From the NCBI RefSeq assembly GCF_900104355.1, contig NZ_FNIY01000010.1, forward strand, positions 95,335-159,334: a stretch of DNA of 64,000 bases, given 5' to 3'. The position numbers and the translations under genes are program-made. Positions within the stretch are counted from its first letter, which is position 1. The number at the start of each line of letters is the position of its first letter. The notes under the pieces were generated by a model. That model saw only the letters and a list, made by a program, of their open reading frames with translations. It had not been told where the DNA came from and searched no databases. The stretch is from Phyllobacterium sp. OV277. GTDB lineage: Bacteria; Pseudomonadota; Alphaproteobacteria; Rhizobiales; Rhizobiaceae. Shown one piece after another: positions 43,384 to 52,438 of this stretch.

Positions 43384-44510
43384 GCGCACCCCGCGTCTTC
43401 TTTTATGTTCAACATCTTCTCGGTATCGGTCATCTCGCCCGCGCCAGCCGCATTGCTTCGGCTCTGGCCAAGGACGGGTTTGAAGTGACTGTTGTTACTG
43501 GTGGACTGCCCGTCCCGGGCTTTCCCGGTCCTGATGTTAAATCAGTCGCCCTCCCCGCCGTGGTGGCAAGCAATGCTGGCTTCTCCGGACTGGCAGACGA
43601 GCATGGCAAGCCTGTTGACGAGGATTTTCTGCACCAGCGCCGTGATTTGTTGCTGCAGGCATTCCATACGGCCCGGCCTGATATTGTCATCGTCGAAGCC
43701 TTTCCATTCGGTCGCCGCCAAATGCGCTTTGAACTGCTGCCCTTGCTCGATGCCATAGCAACCGCGTCGCCCCGGCCCAAACTGCTCACATCCGTGCGGG
43801 ATATCCTGCAGGAACGCACCAAACCCGGTCGCGACGAGGAAACCGTAGGGCTGATCAAGACGCATTTCGATCATGTGCTTGTGCATGGCGACCCGGATTT
43901 CGTCACCTTGCCGAAAACATTTCCGCTGGCTGCCGAAATTGCCGACAAGATCATTTACACTGGCTTGGTTGCAGCACCTGTTCCGGCTTCGCCAACGGAC
44001 GTTTTCGATATTGTTGTTTCGGCTGGCGGGGGTGCCGTCGGCCTCGATCTCGTGCGCTCGGCGCTTGAAGCAGCCAGAGCCTCAAGCGACCGGGGTCGTT
44101 GGTGCCTGATCACCGGGCCAAATCTGCCGGAAGAGGATTTTGCCGGTCTCTCGAACCAGACAGCTGAGAATGTCACTCTCGTGCGGTTTCGCAAGGATTT
44201 TCCGTCTCTGCTTCGCGGTGCAGAGCTTTCCATATCGCAAGCGGGATATAATACCGTCTGCGACGTACTCCAAGCGCAATGCCGTTCCATTCTGGTGCCC
44301 TTCACCGCAGGAGGGGAAACCGAGCAGACTGTGCGTGCAATGCGCCTTGAAGAACTTGGACTGGCTGTAGCCCTGCCGGAAAGCGGTTTGAATGCCGCCG
44401 TTCTGGGCGATGCCATAGAGCTTTCACTCTCCCGGCCCAAACCCGGCGGTCACACGCTTGACCTTAATGGCGCGAAACGCACAGCTGAGATATTGCGGTC
44501 TCTGCTTTAA
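43380..44510 (+). CDS. GT28-like glycosyltransferase
   Basis: The 376-residue GT-B enzyme starts at ATG 43380, overlapping the previous stop by 4 bp. Its N-terminal VFFYVQHLLGIGHLARASRI is the GxGH loop region. The C-terminal domain has DIVVSAGGGAVGLDLVRSAL and GAELSISQAGYNTVCDVLQA, then CRSILVPFTAGGETEQTVRA, the donor-binding motif of MurG/UGT-like enzymes. It is related in layout to the COG4671 enzyme two genes upstream. Three linked glycosyltransferases suggest synthesis of a short repeat unit or decoration. Confidence 0.9.
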   Translation: MSAPRVFFYVQHLLGIGHLARASRIASALAKDGFEVTVVTGGLPVPGFPGPDVKSVALPAVVASNAGFSGLADEHGKPVDEDFLHQRRDLLLQAFHTARPDIVIVEAFPFGRRQMRFELLPLLDAIATASPRPKLLTSVRDILQERTKPGRDEETVGLIKTHFDHVLVHGDPDFVTLPKTFPLAAEIADKIIYTGLVAAPVPASPTDVFDIVVSAGGGAVGLDLVRSALEAARASSDRGRWCLITGPNLPEEDFAGLSNQTAENVTLVRFRKDFPSLLRGAELSISQAGYNTVCDVLQAQCRSILVPFTAGGETEQTVRAMRLEELGLAVALPESGLNAAVLGDAIELSLSRPKPGGHTLDLNGAKRTAEILRSLL

Positions 44511-44575
44511 AGACGACTTGCCATTGGAACAGAAACCGCACTCCATCGTTTCAGACGATTGTGGGAGTATTCGCC

Positions 44576-45382
44576 ATGGCGCCGCATACTTTTTGGAAGG
44601 GCTATCTGAAGTTGTCACTGGTGACATGTCCTGTGATCATGACACCGGCTACAACGGACAATGAGAAAGTGCGCTTCCACACCCTGAACCGGGCAACCGG
44701 CAATCGCGTCGTCAGCGAATACATCGATTCAGTCAGCGGAAAACCCGTTGACCATGACGATCAGGTCAAGGGGTACGAACGCGGCGAAGACGAATATATC
44801 ATGCTCGAAGATGACGAGTTGCAGGCCGTTGCTCTGGAAAGCACGCGTACCATCGACATCAATGTATTCGTTCCACACGATAGCATTGAATGGATCTGGT
44901 ATGACAAACCCCATTATCTCCTGCCGGATGATCCTGTCGGTGAAGAAGCTTTCTCCGTCATAAGGGATGCCATGGCGGCTACGAAGACTGTCGGGATTGC
45001 GCGTCTTGTGCTCTATCGCCGGGAACGCGCTGTCATGCTGGAAGCACGGGATAAGGGGATTATTGTGTGGACCCTTCGCTATGGCGACGAAGTACGCAAC
45101 GAAAATGAGTATTTCGCCGACATCAAAACCGCAAAACCCGAAGCAAAATCACTTGATCTTATGACTGACCTGATCAAGGAGCGCACCAAGCCTTGGGATA
45201 CATCCATGCTTGGTGATCCGGTGCAGGAGCGCCTGCTGGATATTATCAGCGCGCGGAAGAAGGGCCGCAAGAAGCCCCCAAAAGCCGAAGCACAGCCCGA
45301 ACGTCCAAGCAATGTCGTCAACATTATGGATGCGCTGAAGAAAAGTCTTGCCGCCGAAGGCAAGGGCTCGAAGAAGCGCTGA
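44576..45382 (+). CDS. ku: Ku-family end-binding protein 1
   Basis: Bacterial Ku bridges DNA double-strand ends and recruits LigD for non-homologous end joining. The 268-residue protein starts MAPHTFWKGYLKLSLVTCPV (GGGAG 8 bp upstream) and carries the Ku core: HTLNRATGNRVVSEYIDSVS, VKGYERGEDEYIMLEDDEL and ARLVLYRRERAVMLEARDKG. The C-terminus is lysine-rich (KKGRKKPPKAEAQ), the part that contacts LigD and DNA. It converges on ligD with an 8-bp gap. A second Ku lies on the other side of ligD. Confidence 0.95.
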   Translation: MAPHTFWKGYLKLSLVTCPVIMTPATTDNEKVRFHTLNRATGNRVVSEYIDSVSGKPVDHDDQVKGYERGEDEYIMLEDDELQAVALESTRTIDINVFVPHDSIEWIWYDKPHYLLPDDPVGEEAFSVIRDAMAATKTVGIARLVLYRRERAVMLEARDKGIIVWTLRYGDEVRNENEYFADIKTAKPEAKSLDLMTDLIKERTKPWDTSMLGDPVQERLLDIISARKKGRKKPPKAEAQPERPSNVVNIMDALKKSLAAEGKGSKKR

Positions 45383-45390
45383 AGAATCCA

Positions 45391-47931
45391 TCATCCCTTC
45401 TTGCTTGCTGACTTCGTCGACGGCAGTGGCTTCGCCGCTTTGCGGAAATCCTGCCAGGGATCGCTTGCCAATGCGTCTATGCGTGTCATCGCATTGCTGA
45501 CAGTGAAGTAGGCTGGGCCGATGGAAAGATCGAGTTCATCCCAGGCGAGCGGCATGGAAACAGGTGCACCTGAACGCGCGCGGGTCGAATAAGGCGCAAC
45601 GGCCGTCGAACCCCTTTGATTACGCAGATAATCGATCAGGATTTTTCCCTGCCGCTTCGACTTGGTCACCGTCGCGACATAGCGGTCCGGATCATCAGCA
45701 GCCATGGCGTCGGCAATCGCTTTGGTGAATGCTTTGACAGCTGGCCATGTGGCCTTCGGCTGCAGCGGCGCGACCACATGCAGTCCCTTTCCGCCCGATG
45801 TCTTGACGAAAGACTCCAAGCCGACCTGTTTCAGCCTGTCCCGGGTTTCCAGTGCCGCATCAATAACGGCCTGCCATCCCACATCAGGGCCCGGATCAAG
45901 ATCCATGATGATCATATCAGGGCGTTCCCAATCCTTGAGTGTCGAGCCCCACGGATGGATTTCCAGCACAGCCGATTGAACGAGCGCCATGAGCCCATCA
46001 AGATCATTGATGCTGATCAGTGGTTCGCCCGCCTTGTCTTGCGGGTCGCTGACAAGATCGATATTCGCGTTCAAGCCTTTCCATGTATGCTTCTGGAAAA
46101 ACAGCTGACCATCAATGCCGGAAGGACCGCGTAACAATGCCAGTGGCCTGCCTACGATAAATGGTTCGATATAGCGCCATATCTCCGTGTAGTAATCGGC
46201 AAGGCCCTCCTTCGTGACACCTGCATCCGGCCAGTAGATTCGATCGGGATGCGTGAGTTGAACCGTCCGTTTCGGTTGTTTGGGTGTGGCAGACATTTTG
46301 CGCGTTTCCCTGACGACTTCCGTTGCTACCTTGTCTTCCCGTAATCCGCGAAATGAGGCATGGCGCAGGCTTCCGTCAGCCGTCCATCCGCGAAACTCAA
46401 CTTCGGCCACAAGCTCTGGCCTGATATACCGAATGTTCCTGCTCTCGACGGCATTCAGCTTTTCAGCAAATGGACTTTCCTGAATGCGCAGCCCACTGAG
46501 TTTATGAAACAGCTCTTCCGCCGAACTTGCGGTAAAACCGGTTCCAACGCGTCCCACATGTTGGAGCTTACCCTTTGCATAGACGCCAAGAACCAGCGAG
46601 CCGATTGCCTTGCGCGATGTGGATGACGGCATGTAAGCGGCAATGACGAATTCCTGCCGCAACGAGCACTTTGATTTGATCCACGTCTTGCCCCGGCCTG
46701 ATCGGTAGGGCGCATCACGTTGTTTGGATACGATACCTTCCAGCCCAAGACGGCAGGAATGGGACAGGACAAGGTTACCGTCCTCTTCAAAGTGATCGCT
46801 ATACCTGATCAAGCCTCCGTCTGATCCGATAACCCGCTGCAAAAGCGATTTTCGTTCAATCAACGGTGTGGCTCTCAGATCATAGCCATCAAGATAAAGC
46901 AGATCGAACGCATAGAAACGAAAACGGCTGGTGTCATTCGCGCTCAGCGCTTCCTGCAAGGCAGAAAAATCCGAGGCGCCGGATGCGGTTTCGACAATGA
47001 GTTCACCATCGACAAGCCCATTTCCAATCGGCAGCGCCTGAAATGCTGAAGCCAGTTCCTTGCCGAACTTTGCCGTCCAATCCAGACCGGTTCGGGTAAA
47101 AAGCTTGATCTTTCCCGCCTGTATATGCGCCTGCAGCCTGTAACCATCAAATTTGATCTCGTGGATCCACTGTTCACCGGCAGGTGGCTTGGGTGACAGG
47201 GTTGCCAAGGTTGGCTCAATGAAGCGCGGCAGTGGCCCTTTTGTCACCCCTTTCAGCTTCGAAGGCTCCAGATCAATATCGGTCTTTGCAGCTGACGCTT
47301 TCGGCGATGCTGGATTTCGCTTTTTCTTGGTAATCTTGCCCGTTTTTGACGACCAACCCGGCTCTTCCCCGGCAACGTCATCGATCACCCGGCCGGTTTT
47401 GACGGATTCCGGGCGCTCCTCCAAAATGTCAGGCGCGCCCGCCTCGCGCGCCACATCATCTTCGGACTTGATGAGCAACCAATTCTCGCGCTTTTCCCGC
47501 GGTTTGCGCTGCATACGCACAAGGTGCCAGAGGCCGTGGAGCTTTTCACCGTGCAGTTCGAACTCAAGATGGCCTTTTTGATATCCCTTCGCCGCATCGC
47601 CGACAGGCGTCCAGTATCCCCGGTCCCAGATTATAACGGTGCCGCCGCCATATTCGCCTTTGGGAATGGTCCCCTCAAAAGCGTTGTACTCGATCGGGTG
47701 GTCTTCCACATGAACGGCCAGACGCTTCTCAGTCGGGACAAGACTTGGACCCCGCGTAACAGCCCAGCTTTTCATCACGCCATCCATCTCGAGCCGCAAG
47801 TCGTAGTGCAGTCGGGTGGCATCATGCTTCTGGATGACAAAACTGTTTCCAGACTTTTTTCCCTTGGACCCCTTCGGTTCACGCGTCTTCGCAAAATCGC
47901 GCTTCTGGCGGTATGTTTCCAACACCGCCAT
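45391..47931 (-). CDS. ligD: LigD, multifunctional DNA ligase
   Basis: The 846-residue end-joining enzyme has three domains. An N-terminal phosphoesterase (about 30-180) includes RLHYDLRLEMDGVMKSWAVT and HPIEYNAFEGTIPKGEYGGG. The ATP-dependent ligase (about 225-535) has motif I EIKFDGYRLQAH (adenylated Lys) and DLLYLDGYDLRATPL. The C-terminal polymerase/primase (about 560-830) has IIMDLDPGPDVGW with catalytic Asp residues and TSGGKGLHVVAPL. The PE-LIG-POL order is typical of rhizobia rather than mycobacteria. It follows the second ku by 3 bp. Confidence 0.97.
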   Translation of the reverse strand: MAVLETYRQKRDFAKTREPKGSKGKKSGNSFVIQKHDATRLHYDLRLEMDGVMKSWAVTRGPSLVPTEKRLAVHVEDHPIEYNAFEGTIPKGEYGGGTVIIWDRGYWTPVGDAAKGYQKGHLEFELHGEKLHGLWHLVRMQRKPREKRENWLLIKSEDDVAREAGAPDILEERPESVKTGRVIDDVAGEEPGWSSKTGKITKKKRNPASPKASAAKTDIDLEPSKLKGVTKGPLPRFIEPTLATLSPKPPAGEQWIHEIKFDGYRLQAHIQAGKIKLFTRTGLDWTAKFGKELASAFQALPIGNGLVDGELIVETASGASDFSALQEALSANDTSRFRFYAFDLLYLDGYDLRATPLIERKSLLQRVIGSDGGLIRYSDHFEEDGNLVLSHSCRLGLEGIVSKQRDAPYRSGRGKTWIKSKCSLRQEFVIAAYMPSSTSRKAIGSLVLGVYAKGKLQHVGRVGTGFTASSAEELFHKLSGLRIQESPFAEKLNAVESRNIRYIRPELVAEVEFRGWTADGSLRHASFRGLREDKVATEVVRETRKMSATPKQPKRTVQLTHPDRIYWPDAGVTKEGLADYYTEIWRYIEPFIVGRPLALLRGPSGIDGQLFFQKHTWKGLNANIDLVSDPQDKAGEPLISINDLDGLMALVQSAVLEIHPWGSTLKDWERPDMIIMDLDPGPDVGWQAVIDAALETRDRLKQVGLESFVKTSGGKGLHVVAPLQPKATWPAVKAFTKAIADAMAADDPDRYVATVTKSKRQGKILIDYLRNQRGSTAVAPYSTRARSGAPVSMPLAWDELDLSIGPAYFTVSNAMTRIDALASDPWQDFRKAAKPLPSTKSASKKG

Positions 47932-47934
47932 GGA

Positions 47935-48783
47935 TCAGCCAGCCTTCTTTTGTGTGGAGGCTGCGGGTTTCTTCACCGGTTTCTTTTTATCCCCGGCGCC
48001 GGTTTTCTTGTCCTTGATACCTGCGCTCTCGCGAAGCGCCTGCATCAGATCAACAACTTTTTCGTCACTTGCACGTTTTGGCGCCTTGATCGTCTTGCCC
48101 TCTATTTTGGCTTTGACCAGATCCGCAAGCGCCGCCTCATAGCGATCATCGTATTTCTCAGGATCGAAAGTGCCCTGCTTTGTACCGATGATGTGCTTGG
48201 CCAAGTCAAGCATTTCACCGCTGATTTTCATATCGGGGATGCTGTTGAACGCGTCTTTTGCGGGACGCACTTCATAGTCGAAATTGAGCGTGGTCGCGAT
48301 CAGTCCATTCGCATGCGCCTGAATGAGCACTGTGCGCATGCGCCGGAATAAAACCGTACGCGCCAAGGCCGCAGACTGCGTGGATTTCATCCCTTCGCGC
48401 AGAAGATCATACACTTCATTGCCCGACGATTCCGATGGGGACAGGTAGTAGGGCTTATCCATATAAACGTCGTCTATGGCATCGGTTTTGACAAAAGCTT
48501 CAATCGACAATGTCTTGTCACTCGTTGGAACGGCCGAAGCCACTTCATCGGGCTCCAACACAACATAGTCGTCACTGCCTACTTCATAGCCTTTGACCTG
48601 ATCGTCGGACTCGACAGGTTTTCCGGTTTCACTATCGACATATTGCCTGCGGACACGATGCCCCGTTGCCCGGTTCAACGTGTGAAAGGCGATACGATCC
48701 GAGGTGGAGGCGGCAGTATAAAGGGCAACCGGGCAGCTAAGCTCGGCAATCTTCAGGAACCCCTTCCAATTGGCACGCGGCAC
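47935..48783 (-). CDS. ku: Ku-family end-binding protein 2
   Basis: The 282-residue Ku paralogue starts MPRANWKGFLKIAELSCPVA and has HTLNRATGHRVRRQYVDSET, VKGYEVGSDDYVVLEPDEV and ARTVLFRRMRTVLIQAHANG. A long Lys/Pro-rich C-terminal tail (KKTGAGDKKKPVKKPAASTQ) is present. It is the upstream partner of ligD in the same transcript. Rhizobia often carry several ku genes that can form hetero- or homodimers. The plus-strand ku is its divergent paralogue. Confidence 0.95.
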   Translation of the reverse strand: MPRANWKGFLKIAELSCPVALYTAASTSDRIAFHTLNRATGHRVRRQYVDSETGKPVESDDQVKGYEVGSDDYVVLEPDEVASAVPTSDKTLSIEAFVKTDAIDDVYMDKPYYLSPSESSGNEVYDLLREGMKSTQSAALARTVLFRRMRTVLIQAHANGLIATTLNFDYEVRPAKDAFNSIPDMKISGEMLDLAKHIIGTKQGTFDPEKYDDRYEAALADLVKAKIEGKTIKAPKRASDEKVVDLMQALRESAGIKDKKTGAGDKKKPVKKPAASTQKKAG

Positions 48784-48980
48784 AGGAATACTCCTTCACT
48801 CATACTGCAGAATGCCTTTGCAGCGATTTTGTTCCCATATGCGTTTCTGATGTATTCGCCTAACCCGGCGCAGAATTCATAGCGGTACAAGCACTGTGAG
48901 ACAGAACACCAAGCTTTTCCGTCCGCTACCACGATTATTGCTGCATTTCCGGATCATTACCACTTGTTATCCGGCCTGCG

Positions 48981-49000
48981 ATATAGTTGCCAAACTATAT
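48981..49000. promoter_or_regulatory. Perfect inverted repeat upstream of the EAL gene
   Basis: 8-bp arms ATATAGTT/AACTATAT with a 4-nt centre, 19 bp before the EAL start. It is AT-rich and not followed by a T-run, so an operator or a 5'-UTR structure is more likely than a terminator. Confidence 0.5.
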
Positions 49001-49019
49001 TGAAGGCGGGGTCACGCGA

Positions 49020-50582
49020 ATGTCAGTATTACGGCCGTCTAAATGGAAAATTGCGCCGCAAATTACTCTGGTCGTGATTCTTGTCTTCTTGGGCTGCTGG
49101 GCTGGATCGTGGATTGGAAGGCTCGTCATTATCCGCAGTGACCGCGGACACATGCTGGCTTTATCAAATCAGCTATTGAAACGGGCAGAGAAGGTTTTCA
49201 ATGAAGCGGACCTTGTCTTGTCCAGAACCAACGGGTCTGAACACCCCTTTTGTTCAGAGGAGGAGGTCGACTACCTCCGCAATATGCTGTTCGAGACAAA
49301 ATATCTGAAGGATATTGGACGTGTCAAAGACGGGGCATTCCATTGCTCCGCGGTATACGGGCCAGCAAAGGCGCCCAGTCCGCTCGCCAAGCCAGATCTC
49401 GAAACGGATGATGGGATACTCGTCTATGCGAATACGCCACTGGCAATATCAAGCGCAACAGCGCCGATCATCGGCAACAAAAACGCCAATGTCGTACTGG
49501 ACCCAACAGCTTTCGATGCCCTTAATGATCCAATCTATTCCTTTGGAATCATGTTCAATCCTTCTGGCAATCAAAACCCGCTTGGAATATTCGGCACGCT
49601 GAATCTCGGATTACAACTGGAGAAACTATCGGAAGGCGCCGGACGAGACGGTGATATCGTCTTTCGCAATGTCTGCAACGCCAGGTCCTGCGTTACCTTG
49701 CATGCTAAGGTGAGAGATCTTGAAGATTCTGCCTTTCCAATTGAAGCCAGTATTATCGGGCTTGGCGGTGCTCTCGGGGGTGCTGTTGGGGTGATTATGC
49801 TGCTGTTGCAGCAAAAGCGCCTATCCATCGGAGCCCGATTGACTGAAGCTTTGGATCGGCAATCGCTGACTGTCGAATACCAGCCCATCATCGACATCCA
49901 ATCCAACGAGCCACGCAGCGCAGAGGCGCTTGTGCGCTGGATCGACAATGGCGAGGCCATCTCTCCGGACATTTTCATCCCGGTCGCTGAAGAAGAGGGC
50001 CTCATCGGGCGCGTGACACTGTATGTCATAGATCGGGTTTTTGCCGATATGGGTCCATTTCTCCAAAAGGATCGGCGTTTCCGTATCAACGTCAACATAT
50101 CCGCCAGCGATCTTATCGATCCGGAATTTGTCCCGACGCTTGCGAACCGCCTGAAACGAGCGAATATCCAGACCGAACAATTGGGGCTTGAGATCACAGA
50201 GCGATCAACGGCAAATGCGGCTGCGGCAGTGGATGCCATTCACCTGCTTCGCAGTCGCGGTCACAGGATTTACATTGATGATTTTGGTACCGGCTATTCA
50301 AGTCTGGCCTATCTGGGTGAGCTGAATGTCGATGGTATCAAGATGGATAAATCCTTCACACAGACAGTCGGTACGGGCTCGGTGACGGTCTCTATTGTGC
50401 CTCAGATCATTGAAATGGCGCGCGTCCTTGGACTGAGTATCATTGTCGAGGGGATCGAGACGGCGATGCAGCGGGACTATTTCGCCGGCTTAAAAACTGA
50501 AATTGGTGGCCAGGGATGGTTCTACGGAAGACCGGTTAATGCCATGGCCATGCAGAAATTGATCCAAGCAAGCTCTATCTAG
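49020..50582 (+). CDS. CSS-domain/EAL c-di-GMP phosphodiesterase
   Basis: The 520-residue membrane protein starts at ATG 49020 with GCGGGG upstream. It has a membrane helix (about 15-35), a periplasmic CSS-like sensor with two paired cysteines (HPFCSEEEV and AFHCSAVYG), a second helix (about 245-265), and an EAL domain from about 275. Catalytic residues look complete: AEALVRW, NVNISASDL, LEITERS, IDDFGTGYSSLAYL, KMDKSF, VEGIET and GGQGWF. It should hydrolyse c-di-GMP. In the PdeC family, redox or disulfide state of the CSS cysteines controls activity. The 3' end overlaps the convergent CYTH-CHAD gene by 8 bp. Confidence 0.92.
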   Translation: MSVLRPSKWKIAPQITLVVILVFLGCWAGSWIGRLVIIRSDRGHMLALSNQLLKRAEKVFNEADLVLSRTNGSEHPFCSEEEVDYLRNMLFETKYLKDIGRVKDGAFHCSAVYGPAKAPSPLAKPDLETDDGILVYANTPLAISSATAPIIGNKNANVVLDPTAFDALNDPIYSFGIMFNPSGNQNPLGIFGTLNLGLQLEKLSEGAGRDGDIVFRNVCNARSCVTLHAKVRDLEDSAFPIEASIIGLGGALGGAVGVIMLLLQQKRLSIGARLTEALDRQSLTVEYQPIIDIQSNEPRSAEALVRWIDNGEAISPDIFIPVAEEEGLIGRVTLYVIDRVFADMGPFLQKDRRFRINVNISASDLIDPEFVPTLANRLKRANIQTEQLGLEITERSTANAAAAVDAIHLLRSRGHRIYIDDFGTGYSSLAYLGELNVDGIKMDKSFTQTVGTGSVTVSIVPQIIEMARVLGLSIIVEGIETAMQRDYFAGLKTEIGGQGWFYGRPVNAMAMQKLIQASSI

Positions 50583-52179
50583 GCGACCAGAACGGCAGCG
50601 TACGCTTGTATGCCAGCCATCGGCTGTTCAGGCGTTTCAGTGCAACCGTCTGAAGGTGTCCCTGCCAGCCGATCACTGCGCCCATGGCCCGATTTGCCTG
50701 CGGAGAAAGCGTATCGTGTTCAAGCGCTGCCAGAAGTTCATGGGTGGTCTTGATGTCATTGGCCTCCCCCAGAAGCTCCTGCAACTGCGACAATCGCTTC
50801 AGATATTTCGTCGTCGATGCCCGGCGGGAATATAGTGGCAGAAAAAACTCGGTGGCATATCGCAGCTTCTTCAAGCCCAGCCGCACTTTGTGACGCTCAT
50901 CCGGGTGAAGATGGCGGAAGCCCCGGCCACGTTTGCGCACCTGATGTTCGATTCTGTCCAGAACACGCGTTGCAAATAGCCCCAATGGCTCGGTGAGTAT
51001 TTTCAGCTCTTCGCTGGAAATGTCGTTTCGCCAGCTTTTCTGTTCAATGATGAGCCCGAACGACAGGAGGAAGCGATTGGTCCGGGGTGCTGCCAGAACG
51101 TTTCGGGCATTGTGATAGGCCTGATCGTGCGAGAACTTACATGCCGCCCGCAATGCAGACATATCGATATGCGGAATAGTGGCTTCTTCAATCCCGGAAA
51201 GCGTTGACCCGATGAAAACATCCCAATTGCGGGCTGGACCAAGCGCCTGTCCGAAAAGCTTGGCCTCAGTATCAAGGCCCTCCAGGACAGGAGACTTCAA
51301 ATGGTGGCAAAGGAAATGCAACGCCACACGCAGCCGGCGCAGTGCCACACGCAATTGGTGGATACCTTCCGGTTCACGTCCATCCTGAGTGGCCGATAAA
51401 TTCGCAATGATCTGTTCATGGCAACTGGACAAAAGCTTGGCAATGCCTTCATCAACGGTATCGCTCCGGTCAAGATTGGATGAGGCAGCTTTGACAGCCC
51501 GGGGGGTGTTACCCTGCGCCAAGGCATAACCACGCGCGGATTTGGTCTGTGTCTCCAGACATAGGGGAACAACATCCATCAGAGCGAGGCCGAACTGGTA
51601 CAATGAAGCCACTTTCCCCTGCTTCAACTCAAGCTCGACTTCGCATAGCGGCAGGCTGTGAGGCCCAAACACAATATCACCCTCGTCAAGCGCCAGCTCG
51701 ATCTGCGTGTCCTGTTGATCAAGCATCAGGATGTGGCGTCTGACCCGGGTGATAAAGATCGGTATGAGCCCGGCTTCAACCATCCCGTACAGTGGTCCGC
51801 CAATTTCAGCCATCGGCAACGCGGCGAGGTCAAGAGCCATGCCCGCCACAGGCACTTCCCATTCGTCGCGGTGCAACGAACCTGATGATGCTACCCGTTT
51901 GACCGTTTGTATGTAACGGCGGCCCTCACGACGGACACGCAGGGACAATCCGGCCTTAAACAGCTGATGATCCGGCGTGTCGTAATAGGTCGCCTCAAGA
52001 CGCCTGATGACACCCTTGTTGCGGACAAACTGCCTGATGACCGATGATTGCCGAATTTCATCCAGCTTCCCGGCGGGTGCGCGCAGCTTCAGTTCAATTT
52101 CAACGGGCGTAACCGGTAGCGCGGGAACAGCATCGGTGCCGGTCCCCTCTTCAGTCCCATGAACCAAAGCTACCATCAA
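50575..52179 (-). CDS. CYTH-CHAD domain protein
   Basis: The 534-residue protein has an N-terminal CYTH triphosphate-tunnel domain (about 25-225) with signature VEIELKLRA (ExExK) and YYDTPDHQLFKAGLSLRVRR. A C-terminal CHAD domain (about 250-530) is histidine-rich, with GIHQLRVALRRLRVALHFL and GLKKLRYATEFFLPLYSRR. CYTH enzymes hydrolyse inorganic triphosphate and CHAD binds polyphosphate, so a polyphosphate-related role is likely. It converges on the EAL gene, with stops overlapping. Confidence 0.9.
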   Translation of the reverse strand: MMVALVHGTEEGTGTDAVPALPVTPVEIELKLRAPAGKLDEIRQSSVIRQFVRNKGVIRRLEATYYDTPDHQLFKAGLSLRVRREGRRYIQTVKRVASSGSLHRDEWEVPVAGMALDLAALPMAEIGGPLYGMVEAGLIPIFITRVRRHILMLDQQDTQIELALDEGDIVFGPHSLPLCEVELELKQGKVASLYQFGLALMDVVPLCLETQTKSARGYALAQGNTPRAVKAASSNLDRSDTVDEGIAKLLSSCHEQIIANLSATQDGREPEGIHQLRVALRRLRVALHFLCHHLKSPVLEGLDTEAKLFGQALGPARNWDVFIGSTLSGIEEATIPHIDMSALRAACKFSHDQAYHNARNVLAAPRTNRFLLSFGLIIEQKSWRNDISSEELKILTEPLGLFATRVLDRIEHQVRKRGRGFRHLHPDERHKVRLGLKKLRYATEFFLPLYSRRASTTKYLKRLSQLQELLGEANDIKTTHELLAALEHDTLSPQANRAMGAVIGWQGHLQTVALKRLNSRWLAYKRTLPFWSPR

Positions 52180-52438
52180 AAAGCCCCTGCCTTTAGCCGT
52201 TACGCAGATGCATATTAGCGCCTGCGCGTCATCTTGGTAGAGCAGAATACCAGCAAAATGAGTTTACAAAAGAGTGGCTTGCACGGGTAACGCGTTGTGA
52301 TGGCCTGTCATGTCAGTATTACATTGCGGTTCTAAACCTGAGTAGAAAGGTCTCTTTGAACGATTCCAGGGCAGCACGCACCTTCCGAAAATCGAACCCG
52401 GGGCCGCCCTTCGCAACAATCTTTCAAAGGATATTTTC

